Source: Acetivibrio clariflavus DSM 19732 (GTDB lineage Bacteria; Bacillota; Clostridia; Acetivibrionales; Acetivibrionaceae). From it: a DNA stretch of 64,000 nt. A program made the position numbers and the translations under genes. The notes under the pieces were generated by a model. That model saw only the letters and a list, made by a program, of their open reading frames with translations, was not told the origin of the DNA and made no database searches. Position 1 is the first letter of the stretch; every line of letters starts with the position of its first letter. The stretch spans positions 1,612,001 to 1,676,000 of the forward strand of contig NC_016627.1 of NCBI RefSeq assembly GCF_000237085.1, written 5' to 3'. Positions 9,761-17,220 of this stretch are shown piece by piece.

Positions 9761-10543
9761 TTGAACATTTTGTTTATTGGTGATATTGTAGGCAATCCGG
9801 GAAGGAAAGCAGCAAAAGAGATGATACAAAAATTAAAGAAGGAGAGAAATATTGATTTTTGTATAGCTAACGGTGAGAATTCTGCCGGAGGAAGCGGTAT
9901 TACTTATGTTGTAGCTCAAGAGCTATATAAATCAGGAGTTGATGTAATTACCTTAGGAAACCATACTTGGTCAAAAAGGGAGATTACAAACTTTATTGAT
10001 TCGGACAAGTGTATTTTAAGGCCAGCAAATTATCCTGAGGAACTGCCGGGAAGAGGCAGCACCGTAATATCAAGTGAGAAAGGAAAAATAGGTGTTCTAA
10101 ACCTTATGGGACGTATATACATGGATAGTATTGATTGTCCGTTTAAAGCAGCCGACAGAGAGCTTGTTGAACTTAAAGCTCAAACAAAGATCATAATTGT
10201 AGATATGCATGCTGAGGCAACATCGGAAAAATGTGCTTTAGCATGGCATTTGGACGGCAGGGTAAGTTGTGTTATAGGTACCCATACCCATGTACAGACT
10301 GCCGATGAACGAATTTTGCCTTGCGGCACAGCGTTTATTTCAGATGCAGGGATGACTGGCCCTTATGAAGGAATTATAGGAGTGAAACGGGATATAGTGA
10401 TAAATAAGTTTTTAACCCATATGCCCAACAGATTTGAAATTGCTCAGGGCCCGGTACAATTTAATGCTGTATATATCGAAATTGATGAAATTACAGGGAA
10501 GTCAACAAAAATTGAAAGAATAAATACAATACTTGAACAATAA
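9761..10543 (+). CDS. ymdB: YmdB-type metallophosphodiesterase
   Basis: A calcineurin-like phosphoesterase of the YmdB family (2',3'-cyclic nucleotide phosphodiesterase activity in B. subtilis, linked to the motility/biofilm switch). Metal-binding motifs are the N-terminal IGDIVGNPGR, GENSAGG, LGNHTW and GTHTHVQTADE. The length of 260 aa is standard. The start is TTG, 10 nt after TGGAGG. The rny-ymdB-spoVS order is conserved in Bacillus and relatives, consistent with a shared role in RNA-level control of development. Confidence 0.92.
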   Translation: MNILFIGDIVGNPGRKAAKEMIQKLKKERNIDFCIANGENSAGGSGITYVVAQELYKSGVDVITLGNHTWSKREITNFIDSDKCILRPANYPEELPGRGSTVISSEKGKIGVLNLMGRIYMDSIDCPFKAADRELVELKAQTKIIIVDMHAEATSEKCALAWHLDGRVSCVIGTHTHVQTADERILPCGTAFISDAGMTGPYEGIIGVKRDIVINKFLTHMPNRFEIAQGPVQFNAVYIEIDEITGKSTKIERINTILEQ

Positions 10544-10547
10544 AAAA

Positions 10548-10575
10548 GGAGGATTTTGTATCCTTTATGTAGAAT
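10548..10575 (+). promoter_or_regulatory. Sigma-H-type promoter of spoVS
   Basis: GGAGGATTT (10548-10556) matches RNAGGAWWW. After a 12-nt spacer, GTAGAAT (10569-10575) matches RNNGAAT. Both elements fit the Bacillus sigma-H consensus with no mismatch, and spoVS is known as a sigma-H gene in B. subtilis. It starts 4 bp after the ymdB stop codon. Confidence 0.75.
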
Positions 10576-10609
10576 ATAATAATATAAAGATAAAGGGGGT
10601 AGCAAATAT

Positions 10610-10879
10610 ATGGACATATTAAAGGTATCTGCAAAGTCAAGTCCAAACTCTATTGCAGGAGCGCTTGCAGGTTTTATTAAGGAGAAAGGTGCTGTTGAAA
10701 TCCAAGCAATAGGTGCCGGAGCATTGAACCAAGCCGTCAAAGCAGTAGCTATAGCAAGAGGTTTTGTTGCCCCGTTAGGAATAGAATTAATATGTATTCC
10801 GGCTTTTACTGAGGTTGTGATAGACGGTGAGGAGAAAACAGCAATAAAATTAATTGTTGAACCTAGAAGGGAAAAGTGA
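10610..10879 (+). CDS. spoVS: Stage V sporulation protein S
   Basis: An Alba-like small protein (89 aa) required for late sporulation events in B. subtilis. The sequence MDILKVSAKSSPNSIAGALAGF and the GAGALNQAVKAVAIARG segment are nearly invariant in the family. The start is ATG after AAGGGGGTAG. It has its own sigma-H-like promoter and its own terminator, so it is probably expressed as a single gene early in sporulation. Confidence 0.96.
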   Translation: MDILKVSAKSSPNSIAGALAGFIKEKGAVEIQAIGAGALNQAVKAVAIARGFVAPLGIELICIPAFTEVVIDGEEKTAIKLIVEPRREK

Positions 10880-10882
10880 GAT

Positions 10883-10918
10883 AAAAATGACCTTATATTA
10901 TGTAAGGTCATTTTTTTA
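10883..10918 (+). terminator. Rho-independent terminator after spoVS
   Basis: AAAAATGACCTTA and TAAGGTCATTTTT pair in a 13-bp perfect stem with a 7-nt loop, followed by a T-tract. Confidence 0.88.
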
Positions 10919-11016
10919 TGAATATTATGTAAACAAAAAATATTATAATGTGATTTATTGCATAATATTTGCCAGTATGATAAAATTTAATTAAAGAAGG
11001 GGGGAGTTAGGATAAT

Positions 11017-11826
11017 ATGATTAGAAAGAAAAAGATTCTATCATTTTTTATTTTTAGTTTACTTACATGTTATCTATTTACTAATGTTCAAACCATTTTT
11101 GCATCACAACAAGATCCCATCACTATATTATTCAACGGTGAAAAACTTTCATTTGACGTAGAACCATATATAAAAGAAGGAAGAACGCTGGTACCTTTCA
11201 GAGGAATTCTTGAAGCATTGGGAGCAGAAGTTATTTGGAATCCGGATGAAAGATCAGTAACTGCAAGAAACAGAACTACAGAGATTTACTTGAAAATTGG
11301 CTCAAACGAAACTTTGGTAAACGGTTCAAAGGTAATAATTGATGTTCCGGCGGAGATTACCGATTCAAGGACTTTTGTACCTTTAAGGTTTATTTCAGAG
11401 AATCTAGGGGCTACTGTTTTATGGGATGGCGCTACAAGAACTGTTTCCATCGAGTATAAGCCGCAAGTCCTTGTGGAAGACCCGGGTAACGGAGAGATTC
11501 CGGGCAACAGCGGAGCAATTGGTGTTTTTAATGACGGCGATATAACAATTATTATTGACAAAGTGAAATTTGATTCTTCAGAGAAAAAGTTTTATATATA
11601 CGGTAGAGCAGACTTTAATGGAAAAAGTGTATTTCTTAGAGTATTCGATTCAACAGGTAATACAAAGATGGCGGAATATGTAAAAATAGAGAACCAAGGA
11701 AAACTGAAAAGTTTTGAAGCTGTAGTTATTACGAATAGATCTGAATATTATCCTGAAAGTATATTAATTGATGTTTTTGATGAGAAAGATAATAAATTGA
11801 AAATATTAGGAAAAATCATACTGTAA
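11017..11826 (+). CDS. Secreted protein with copper-amine-oxidase-like N-terminal domain
   Basis: A signal peptide (residues 1 to about 30, KKKILSFFIFSLLTCYLF...) is followed by a Cu_amine_oxidN1-type stalk domain in two units. The first is TLVPFRGILEALGAEVIW (about 56-73) and the second TFVPLRFISENLGATVLW (about 112-129). The C-terminal about 110 residues form a beta-rich region of unknown family. The stalk domain is common in clostridial secreted proteins and has no oxidase activity of its own; a wall-associated or scaffolding role is inferred. It is 43 bp upstream of the next secreted protein and likely co-transcribed with it. Confidence 0.8.
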   Translation: MIRKKKILSFFIFSLLTCYLFTNVQTIFASQQDPITILFNGEKLSFDVEPYIKEGRTLVPFRGILEALGAEVIWNPDERSVTARNRTTEIYLKIGSNETLVNGSKVIIDVPAEITDSRTFVPLRFISENLGATVLWDGATRTVSIEYKPQVLVEDPGNGEIPGNSGAIGVFNDGDITIIIDKVKFDSSEKKFYIYGRADFNGKSVFLRVFDSTGNTKMAEYVKIENQGKLKSFEAVVITNRSEYYPESILIDVFDEKDNKLKILGKIIL

Positions 11827-11855
11827 TTTATTATTTTGTAGTGTAATTTATTATT
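11822..11855 (+). repeat. Tandem 14-bp repeat across a stop codon
   Basis: TGTAATTTATTATT occurs at 11822-11835 and again at 11842-11855, a 20-bp period. The first copy contains the stop codon of the preceding gene and the second abuts the GGGAGG ribosome site of the next. It looks like a small slippage duplication. Confidence 0.6.
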
Positions 11856-11869
11856 CGGGAGGTAATGTT

Positions 11870-14125
11870 ATGATAAAGAAAGGAGTCATTTTAACCTTAT
11901 TGACCTCATTTGTTTTTTTAATGAATTTCCAGATTTCTTATGCAGATGATGTAAAAATAGTAAGAGAAATAGATGGTTTAAGTGTAACTGAAGATGGTTC
12001 CTATAAAGTTAAGTATAATGAAACTAAACCAATATTATTAAAGCAAAATGATTATGTGAAACTAAATATAAAGAAAGACAAGGAAGTAGTTATATTACTG
12101 GACGGTTCAGAAATAGAGACTCCCCCAGGCAAACTTCCTCAATCGCCTTTTAAATATGCACTTTTTGCAGGTGCAGAAGAAATAAACGGAAATAAGGATG
12201 TATTGATACTTAGAGGAGATCAACTTAGTATTTCAGGATATTCGCATTCAAATGGAAATATTATCGGTGGAATTGGTCCTGGTTCAGCTGTATGTAAATC
12301 AGAAGAAGATAAATTAGTAAGTGTTGGAAAAGTCGATATTTCAGGAGCAGGTTTAACAATCAATAAGGAAGAAAATGTTTCTTTAATACCAATGCCGGAC
12401 TTAAGTGAAAAATTTGCTGTTGATGCTAAGACAGCAGGATCATATTTTTCAACTACCTTTAATCCGAAAACAGGTAAAGAGTATTATAAAGATATTATAG
12501 ACTCTTCAGGAGAAGGAGTAACAGGTATAATTAAAAGTGAATTTGGTTCTGGTTTAACTTGTACATACACAGGAGATACTTGGGAAATAAACGGTAATTC
12601 TTTAGAACTATCAATGAAAAAACCGTTATTTTTTGATGGTAATGTTAAATTTAGTTTAAATAGTATAATAGGAGATGGATTTATTATAGCAACAGGAGAT
12701 ATTTTATTTAATAGCGGTAAAGAAACTAGTTTAGGTTTAGCATTTAACGATGACGGAACTGTTGATTTGGAAAACAGTTCTGAGATAGGTTTTTACTCGG
12801 TTTCTGGTAATATCGATTTTAATATGGTATCTGGCGCAAAGTTCAAAGGCATTGTATACGCTCCTGGTACTTTTGTTGAAGACGAAACGGGAAGGTTAAT
12901 TTTAAAAGGTGGAAAAGTACAAATGAGTACAGACTATTTTGAACTCTATGGCAGTTTAGTAGCTAGTACACTGGAATTGTATGGTAATAAAAAAATTTAT
13001 TACGTTGAAAATGATTTGAGTGATGAGTTAGAAGATGATACAACAAGTCGTATTGATTTTTCAAATGTACAAAGTGTTGCATTAAAGATAGCTAACGAGT
13101 TATCAAAAGGAAAAAATAATGTTAACATGGCAACAATTATATATTCTGATACAGCAGATATATTAGGAAAAGGATTTTATAAGCTTAATAATGAAGACGA
13201 ATTGAATGAATTATCCGAATTAATAAAAGAATATGAAATAAGAGAAGGTTCAAATTTAGGAGATGGTCTTAGATTAGCATATCATACACTAAAGGAAGGA
13301 GCAGCTAAAGATGGAGACGATACATTAAATGAACCTGAAAAGTTTTTAATTGTATTGACGTATAATGAACCTACTAGATATACCGATGTAGATATTTCAT
13401 ATACAGGTGAAATTCCAAGCGGAGATATTCGTATAAAAGAATGTAATATAGAAGAAGCTTTAAACTATGCTGAAAGAGTTGCAGAGGTTATAAAAGAAGA
13501 AAGATTTGACAATATATACTTTATAGACCTTGATGCTGATGGTACTTTAAATTCAGTTAAAGAAGTTTTAAAAAAGGCAGGTACAAAAGAGGAGTTTACA
13601 TATGATCCAAAGGCAGTTGTAGAAGGAACTGCAAAGCAAACCTTTGAAGAAGCATTAGATATTTCGATTCAATCAATACTTAAGGATATAAATTATATAC
13701 CAATAGTAGAAAAAGTCGAAGTTGCATTTAATGATGATAAATCGCATGTATTGCCTGATTACGTTGAGTTTGTGAAGACTGTAAAAGAACAAATTGAAAT
13801 AGATGGCGAGAAAAAAATTGTTGAGAAAAAAAGTGATTTTTATTATGATGAAGATACCCGAGAATTAGAACTTATTGAAGATATTATTATTGATTTGTCA
13901 AGCGATAAGACCGAAGCTAAGATTGAAGAACTTATCATGTTTGTTAAGTTTAATACTGTAACAAATTCTGAACAATTACCAGAAGATTATATTGAATTTA
14001 AAGAAACAGAACTTATTTATACATTTACTTTAGTTGATAGAAATGGCAAAGAGTTAAAAGAATTTATTCATGTACCTGTTGACAAAATGCGTGTTAGAGT
14101 TGAGTCAAAAATAGACATAAATTAA
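11870..14125 (+). CDS. Large secreted protein with a decayed von Willebrand A-like region
   Basis: A signal peptide (1 to about 25) precedes 725 exported residues. About 100-370 is a Gly/Ser-rich, beta-strand-repetitive region (GYSHSNGNIIGGIGPGSA, IIATGDILFNSG, SGNIDFNMVSGAKFKGIVYAPG) like polymer-forming or pilus-associated DUF7305 domains. About 375-520 follows the von Willebrand A pattern but with altered metal-site residues: DLSDE for DxSxS, EGSNLGDGL for GTN..GL, and FLIVLTYNEPT where TDGEPT is usual. The remaining 230 residues are acidic and unassigned. This is my structural reading, not a database hit. A cell-surface role next to the stalk-domain protein is inferred. Confidence 0.6.
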   Translation: MIKKGVILTLLTSFVFLMNFQISYADDVKIVREIDGLSVTEDGSYKVKYNETKPILLKQNDYVKLNIKKDKEVVILLDGSEIETPPGKLPQSPFKYALFAGAEEINGNKDVLILRGDQLSISGYSHSNGNIIGGIGPGSAVCKSEEDKLVSVGKVDISGAGLTINKEENVSLIPMPDLSEKFAVDAKTAGSYFSTTFNPKTGKEYYKDIIDSSGEGVTGIIKSEFGSGLTCTYTGDTWEINGNSLELSMKKPLFFDGNVKFSLNSIIGDGFIIATGDILFNSGKETSLGLAFNDDGTVDLENSSEIGFYSVSGNIDFNMVSGAKFKGIVYAPGTFVEDETGRLILKGGKVQMSTDYFELYGSLVASTLELYGNKKIYYVENDLSDELEDDTTSRIDFSNVQSVALKIANELSKGKNNVNMATIIYSDTADILGKGFYKLNNEDELNELSELIKEYEIREGSNLGDGLRLAYHTLKEGAAKDGDDTLNEPEKFLIVLTYNEPTRYTDVDISYTGEIPSGDIRIKECNIEEALNYAERVAEVIKEERFDNIYFIDLDADGTLNSVKEVLKKAGTKEEFTYDPKAVVEGTAKQTFEEALDISIQSILKDINYIPIVEKVEVAFNDDKSHVLPDYVEFVKTVKEQIEIDGEKKIVEKKSDFYYDEDTRELELIEDIIIDLSSDKTEAKIEELIMFVKFNTVTNSEQLPEDYIEFKETELIYTFTLVDRNGKELKEFIHVPVDKMRVRVESKIDIN

Positions 14126-14149
14126 ATGTTGTAATAAAAATTAATTAAC

Positions 14150-14197
14150 GGTGCTGTCTCAAAGTATTATAAATATTTTGGACAGCACCTTTTTTAT
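14150..14197 (+). terminator. Rho-independent terminator
   Basis: GGTGCTGTC and GACAGCACC form a 9-bp perfect stem, extended inward by CAAA/TTTG after a single bulged T, and followed by TTTTTTATTT. It closes the two-gene secreted-protein unit before the insertion sequence. Confidence 0.88.
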
Positions 14198-14294
14198 TTG
14201 AAAATTGATGTTTTATTATCGAGACTAACATTATTTTATAAAAATTTGAAAGGTGTAAAAGAACTGTTTATTAAACTATGCTATATGTTAATTT

Positions 14295-14306
14295 GTAACC
14301 GTCAAA
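14295..14306 (+). repeat. IS66 left terminal inverted repeat
   Basis: GTAACCGTCAAA. It pairs with the right end at 17148-17159 with one mismatch (C for G at position 5). Confidence 0.75.
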
Positions 14307-14378
14307 TAGATCATCACATAGTAGAATGGTTGCGAAGTTGATACAATCACTGTAAAAAAGAATAAACGGAGTGATTGT

Positions 14379-14732
14379 ATGGACATGGAAAAAGTAACAA
14401 CTGAACAACAATTATCTAGGTGGGCACAATTAATACAAAACCGGCTTGAAAGTGGGCAAAGTATCAAAGAGTTTTGCCGAACGAATGGAGTAAGCAAAGC
14501 TACATACTACTATTGGCAAAAGAAAGTCAGTGAAGCAAAGTGTACAGTAGTTGAAGAAGTAAAAGAACCCAAAATCGAAGTACCAAGTGGATGGATGCAG
14601 CTTGCATCGAAACCGGTGTACCCTGCAAAAGCTACACTGGAAATTAAAATTAATGGCTGTAATGTCACTGTAAATACGGAAACAGACTTAGAATTATTGA
14701 AAAAAGTTTGCCAGGTGTTGATGTCGTTATGA
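14379..14732 (+). CDS. tnpA: IS66 TnpA (Orf1) accessory protein
   Basis: A 117-aa IS66 TnpA protein with an N-terminal helix-turn-helix: WAQLIQNRLESGQSIKEFC followed by NGVSKATYYYWQKK. It is needed for IS66 transposition together with TnpB and TnpC; its exact biochemical role is not established. The start is ATG after a GGAG ribosome site. Its stop overlaps the tnpB start as ATGA (14729-14732), the translational coupling usual for this family. It looks intact. Confidence 0.88.
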   Translation: MDMEKVTTEQQLSRWAQLIQNRLESGQSIKEFCRTNGVSKATYYYWQKKVSEAKCTVVEEVKEPKIEVPSGWMQLASKPVYPAKATLEIKINGCNVTVNTETDLELLKKVCQVLMSL

Positions 14733-15082
14733 TAAGATGGAATGAAAAACCAGTGTATCTTTGCGGAAGATTAACGGATATGAGGAAATCTATCAACGGA
14801 TTAATAACACTGGTACAAGAAAGTTTCTCACTTGATCCGTTTATGAATGCACTGTTTGTGTTCTGTAACAGAGGGAGAAACAGGATAAAAATCCTTGAAT
14901 GGGATGGAGATGGGTTTTGGCTGTACTTTAAGAGGCTAGAACGAGGGAGATTTTGCTGGCCAACAGAAGAAGATTCAACCACAATGCTTCTTGATGTAAA
15001 CGAATTAGCTTGTCTTATTGATAGTGCCAGATTAGAGAAAAAGCTCAGGAGAAAGGAAGTTTTAGAGCGTCAAATTTCGTAA
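14729..15082 (+). CDS. tnpB: IS66 TnpB (Orf2) accessory protein
   Basis: A 117-aa protein of the IS66 Orf2 family, recognised by MIRWNEKPVYLCGRLTDMRK, the FVFCNRGRNRIKILEWDGDG core and the following FWLYFKRLERGRFCWP. ATG 14729 overlaps the tnpA stop (ATGA), so I prefer it to the in-frame TTG at 14708. The role in transposition is essential but mechanistically unclear. It looks intact. Confidence 0.9.
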   Translation: MIRWNEKPVYLCGRLTDMRKSINGLITLVQESFSLDPFMNALFVFCNRGRNRIKILEWDGDGFWLYFKRLERGRFCWPTEEDSTTMLLDVNELACLIDSARLEKKLRRKEVLERQIS

Positions 15083-15145
15083 GAAGAAATTCAAAAAAGA
15101 ATCAAAAAGCTGGATTTAATGTAATTTTTATGGTAATATTATCCT

Positions 15146-16750
15146 ATGAATAGACAAGAAATTTCAGTAGAAAAATTACTTAATATAATTGAAGAAAAGG
15201 AACGAAGGATAGCTGAATTGGAACAACAAGTCCAATGGTTTATGGAACAAATACGCCTTTCAAAGCATAAACAATTCGGTGTATCCAGTGAACAAACAAA
15301 GATTGAACAAATCAATCTTTTTAACGAAGAGGAAGAGACTCACAATTTAGCTATTTCCGAGCTACAAAAGATAGAAGTAAAAGCTTATTACCGTAAGAGA
15401 ACACGTCTAACAACAGATAAACTTCCTGAAGATTTACCGGTGGAGGTAATAGAGCACAAGTTACCCGAAAAGGAATGTATTTGCCCGGAATGCGGTAGTG
15501 AATTGCATACAATGGGAAAAGAAACTCGTGATGAGTTGAAGATTATACCTGCAAAAGCGGTAATAGTGCGCCATATTAGGCATGTTTATTCATGCCGGAA
15601 CTGTGAAAAAACTTCAGACCATACTCCCATTGTAAAGGCAGATATACCGGAACCGGTCATAAAGGGAAGTTTTGCATCACCCGAGACAATTGCCCATATA
15701 GCTACACAAAAATTCATGATGGGGTCTCCCTTATATCGTCAGGGGCAGGAATGGAAACAAAATGGCATTGAGATATCAAGGCAGACAATGTCAAATTGGT
15801 TGATAAAAGCCTGTGAGAATTGGCTGGAACCGATATATGAGGAGATGAAGAAACGGCTGTGCGAGCATGAGGTACTGCATGCAGATGAAACAGTGGTACA
15901 GGTGCTAAAAGAACCAGGGAAGGCGGCACAGTCGAAGAGTTACATGTGGCTGTACCGAACGAGCGGGGAGGCAAAACATCAGATAATACTTTATGACTAC
16001 CAGCCGGACAGAAAACATATACATCCGGAGGAATTTCTAAAAGAATTTAGTGGATATTTACATGCAGACGGATATAGCGGGTATTACAAGCTGCCCGAAA
16101 AAATTACTGTAATAGGTTGTTGGGCCCATGTACGGCGAAAGTTTTTTGAAGCGATGGAAGCCCTGCCCAAAGAAAAGCAAGCAACATCTAATGCAGCGAA
16201 GGGAGTAACATATTGTGATAAACTGTTTCATTTAGAGAAACAGTTTGCATTGCTGTGCCCGGAAAACCGGTTAGAAGGAAGAAAGAAGCAATCAAAGCCT
16301 CTTATAGATGAATTTTATGATTGGATAAAAAAATTAAATGTACTTCCCAAAACCCATCTGGGGAAAGCAGTACAATATGCGCAGTCCCAGCGAAAATATC
16401 TTGAGAGGTATATACTGGATGGACGATTAGAGATATCCAATAACCGTGCAGAGCGAAGTATAAAGCCTTTCGTAATCGGACGCAAGAATTGGCTTTTCAG
16501 TAATACGCCAGGTGGTGCGAGAGCGAGCGCGGTGTATTACAGTCTTATTGAAACAGCAAAAGAGAACGGATTGAATCCTTTTGAGTATTTGTCATGGATA
16601 TTTAGTCAAGCCCCTAATCTAGGGAAACCTGGTTATGTGAGCACATTTGCTGATTTTCTGCCTGGTAGCAGAAAAATACCTGCTAAGGTGTTTATACCGC
16701 AATCCAAAAGAACAGAGCCTGAGAAATATGCCTGGGAGGAAGACGAATGA
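15146..16750 (+). CDS. tnpC: IS66 TnpC transposase (DDE)
   Basis: The 534-aa catalytic transposase. A coiled-coil N-terminus (IEEKERRIAELEQQVQWF) is followed by a zinc-finger-like region (CPECG ... CRNCEK) and the RNase-H-fold core with HADETVVQVL and HADGYSGYYKL carrying the first two acidic residues. The final acidic residue lies in the NNRAERSIKPFVIGRKNW block, and a C-terminal IS66 tail (ENGLNPFEYLSWIF) follows. The length and motifs are complete, so the element may still be active. The stop overlaps the start of the fourth ORF as ATGA. Confidence 0.93.
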   Translation: MNRQEISVEKLLNIIEEKERRIAELEQQVQWFMEQIRLSKHKQFGVSSEQTKIEQINLFNEEEETHNLAISELQKIEVKAYYRKRTRLTTDKLPEDLPVEVIEHKLPEKECICPECGSELHTMGKETRDELKIIPAKAVIVRHIRHVYSCRNCEKTSDHTPIVKADIPEPVIKGSFASPETIAHIATQKFMMGSPLYRQGQEWKQNGIEISRQTMSNWLIKACENWLEPIYEEMKKRLCEHEVLHADETVVQVLKEPGKAAQSKSYMWLYRTSGEAKHQIILYDYQPDRKHIHPEEFLKEFSGYLHADGYSGYYKLPEKITVIGCWAHVRRKFFEAMEALPKEKQATSNAAKGVTYCDKLFHLEKQFALLCPENRLEGRKKQSKPLIDEFYDWIKKLNVLPKTHLGKAVQYAQSQRKYLERYILDGRLEISNNRAERSIKPFVIGRKNWLFSNTPGGARASAVYYSLIETAKENGLNPFEYLSWIFSQAPNLGKPGYVSTFADFLPGSRKIPAKVFIPQSKRTEPEKYAWEEDE

Positions 16751-17032
16751 AAGTTGGAAAACATACGATATTTATGATCAAATTTATCACGGATTTTATT
16801 AATGGTGAAATAGAACGTTATTTTTTTGATTTGGATTATTCTGGTTAATGTAATAGAGCATTTTCCCTGCATGGAGCATGAGAACAGCGAATTAGCGGAA
16901 AGATTTGCTGATACTGTAGATCAGGCATATGAACTCGGAACATCTCTTGGTTTGTCGGATGAAGAGTTCAGGATGGAAATTGCCAATGCTTTCAATGAAT
17001 GGTTGGGTGAAAAAAGACCCAACTTAATTTAG
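16747..17032 (+). pseudogene. Frameshifted fourth ORF of the IS66 element
   Basis: An ORF begins at ATG 16747, overlapping the tnpC stop (ATGA), and reads MKVGKHTIFMIKFITDFING...FDLDYSG before a TAA at 16846-16848. Reading on in the next frame gives YVIEHFPCMEHENSELAERF...EWLGEKRPNLI to 17032. Removing one A from the TTAATG at 16845-16850 joins the two into one coherent polypeptide of about 94 aa. So this is a single small passenger gene broken by a one-base insertion, or a sequencing error. The function is unknown; a start at ATG 16826 for the second half is unsupported by any ribosome site. Confidence 0.7.
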
Positions 17033-17069
17033 ATGCACATAGGTTGTAAAAATTAAGGATTAAGTTTTT

Positions 17070-17115
17070 GGTTGAAAAAGTTTTATCGATTTACAAAACT
17101 TTTCCAACCATTTTT
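17070..17115 (+). terminator. Terminator near the right end of the IS66 element
   Basis: GGTTGAAAAAGTTTT (17070-17084) and AAAACTTTTCCAACC (17095-17109) pair at 14 of 15 positions and are followed by ATTTTTATTAA. It would stop the tnp transcript inside the element. Confidence 0.7.
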
Positions 17116-17147
17116 ATTAATGATTGTGTCATTCATGTGCGGGCTTG

Positions 17148-17159
17148 TTTGACGCTTAC
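17148..17159 (-). repeat. IS66 right terminal inverted repeat
   Basis: TTTGACGCTTAC on the plus strand, the inverse of GTAAGCGTCAAA. It matches the left end at 14295-14306 with one mismatch. Confidence 0.75.
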
Positions 17160-17177
17160 TATTATCTGGTAATAAAC

Positions 17178-17215
17178 ATAAAGCCCCATATATTTTGAGA
17201 AATATGGGGCAAAAA
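17178..17215 (-). terminator. Terminator of asd
   Basis: GCCCCATAT (17183-17191) and ATATGGGGC (17202-17210) form a 9-bp perfect stem just after the asd stop. The minus-strand 3' side reads TTTATG, a weak T-tract; on the plus strand A-rich sequence follows. Confidence 0.7.
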
Positions 17216-17220
17216 TTTTA

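Larger units (their letters stand above)
14295..17159 (+). mobile_element. IS66-family insertion sequence
   Basis: A 2,865-bp element with the IS66 gene set tnpA, tnpB and tnpC plus a small fourth ORF, all on the plus strand. The ends carry matching terminal repeats: GTAACCGTCAAA at the left edge and, inverted, GTAAGCGTCAAA at the right edge (11 of 12 identical, with the family-typical GTAA start). The 8-bp flanks (GTTAATTT and TATTATCT) do not match, so the usual 8-bp target duplication is absent or decayed. It lies in an intergenic spot between convergent genes and disrupts no recognisable gene. Confidence 0.85.

Noticed and set aside
14150-14197. GGTGCTGTCTCAAAG as the end of another insertion sequence
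   Set aside because: It pairs perfectly with GACAGCACC 22 bp on and is followed by a T-tract, so a terminator explains it. No transposase or partner end is associated.
16769-16795. Possible IS66 right end near GATCAAATTTATCACGG
   Set aside because: Only partial similarity to the left end. The match at 17148-17159 is much better (11 of 12) and encloses the fourth ORF and a terminator.
16826-17032. Separate 68-aa gene starting at ATG 16826
   Set aside because: No ribosome site. The sequence reads as the continuation of the ORF at 16747 after a one-base shift, so it is treated as part of one pseudogene.
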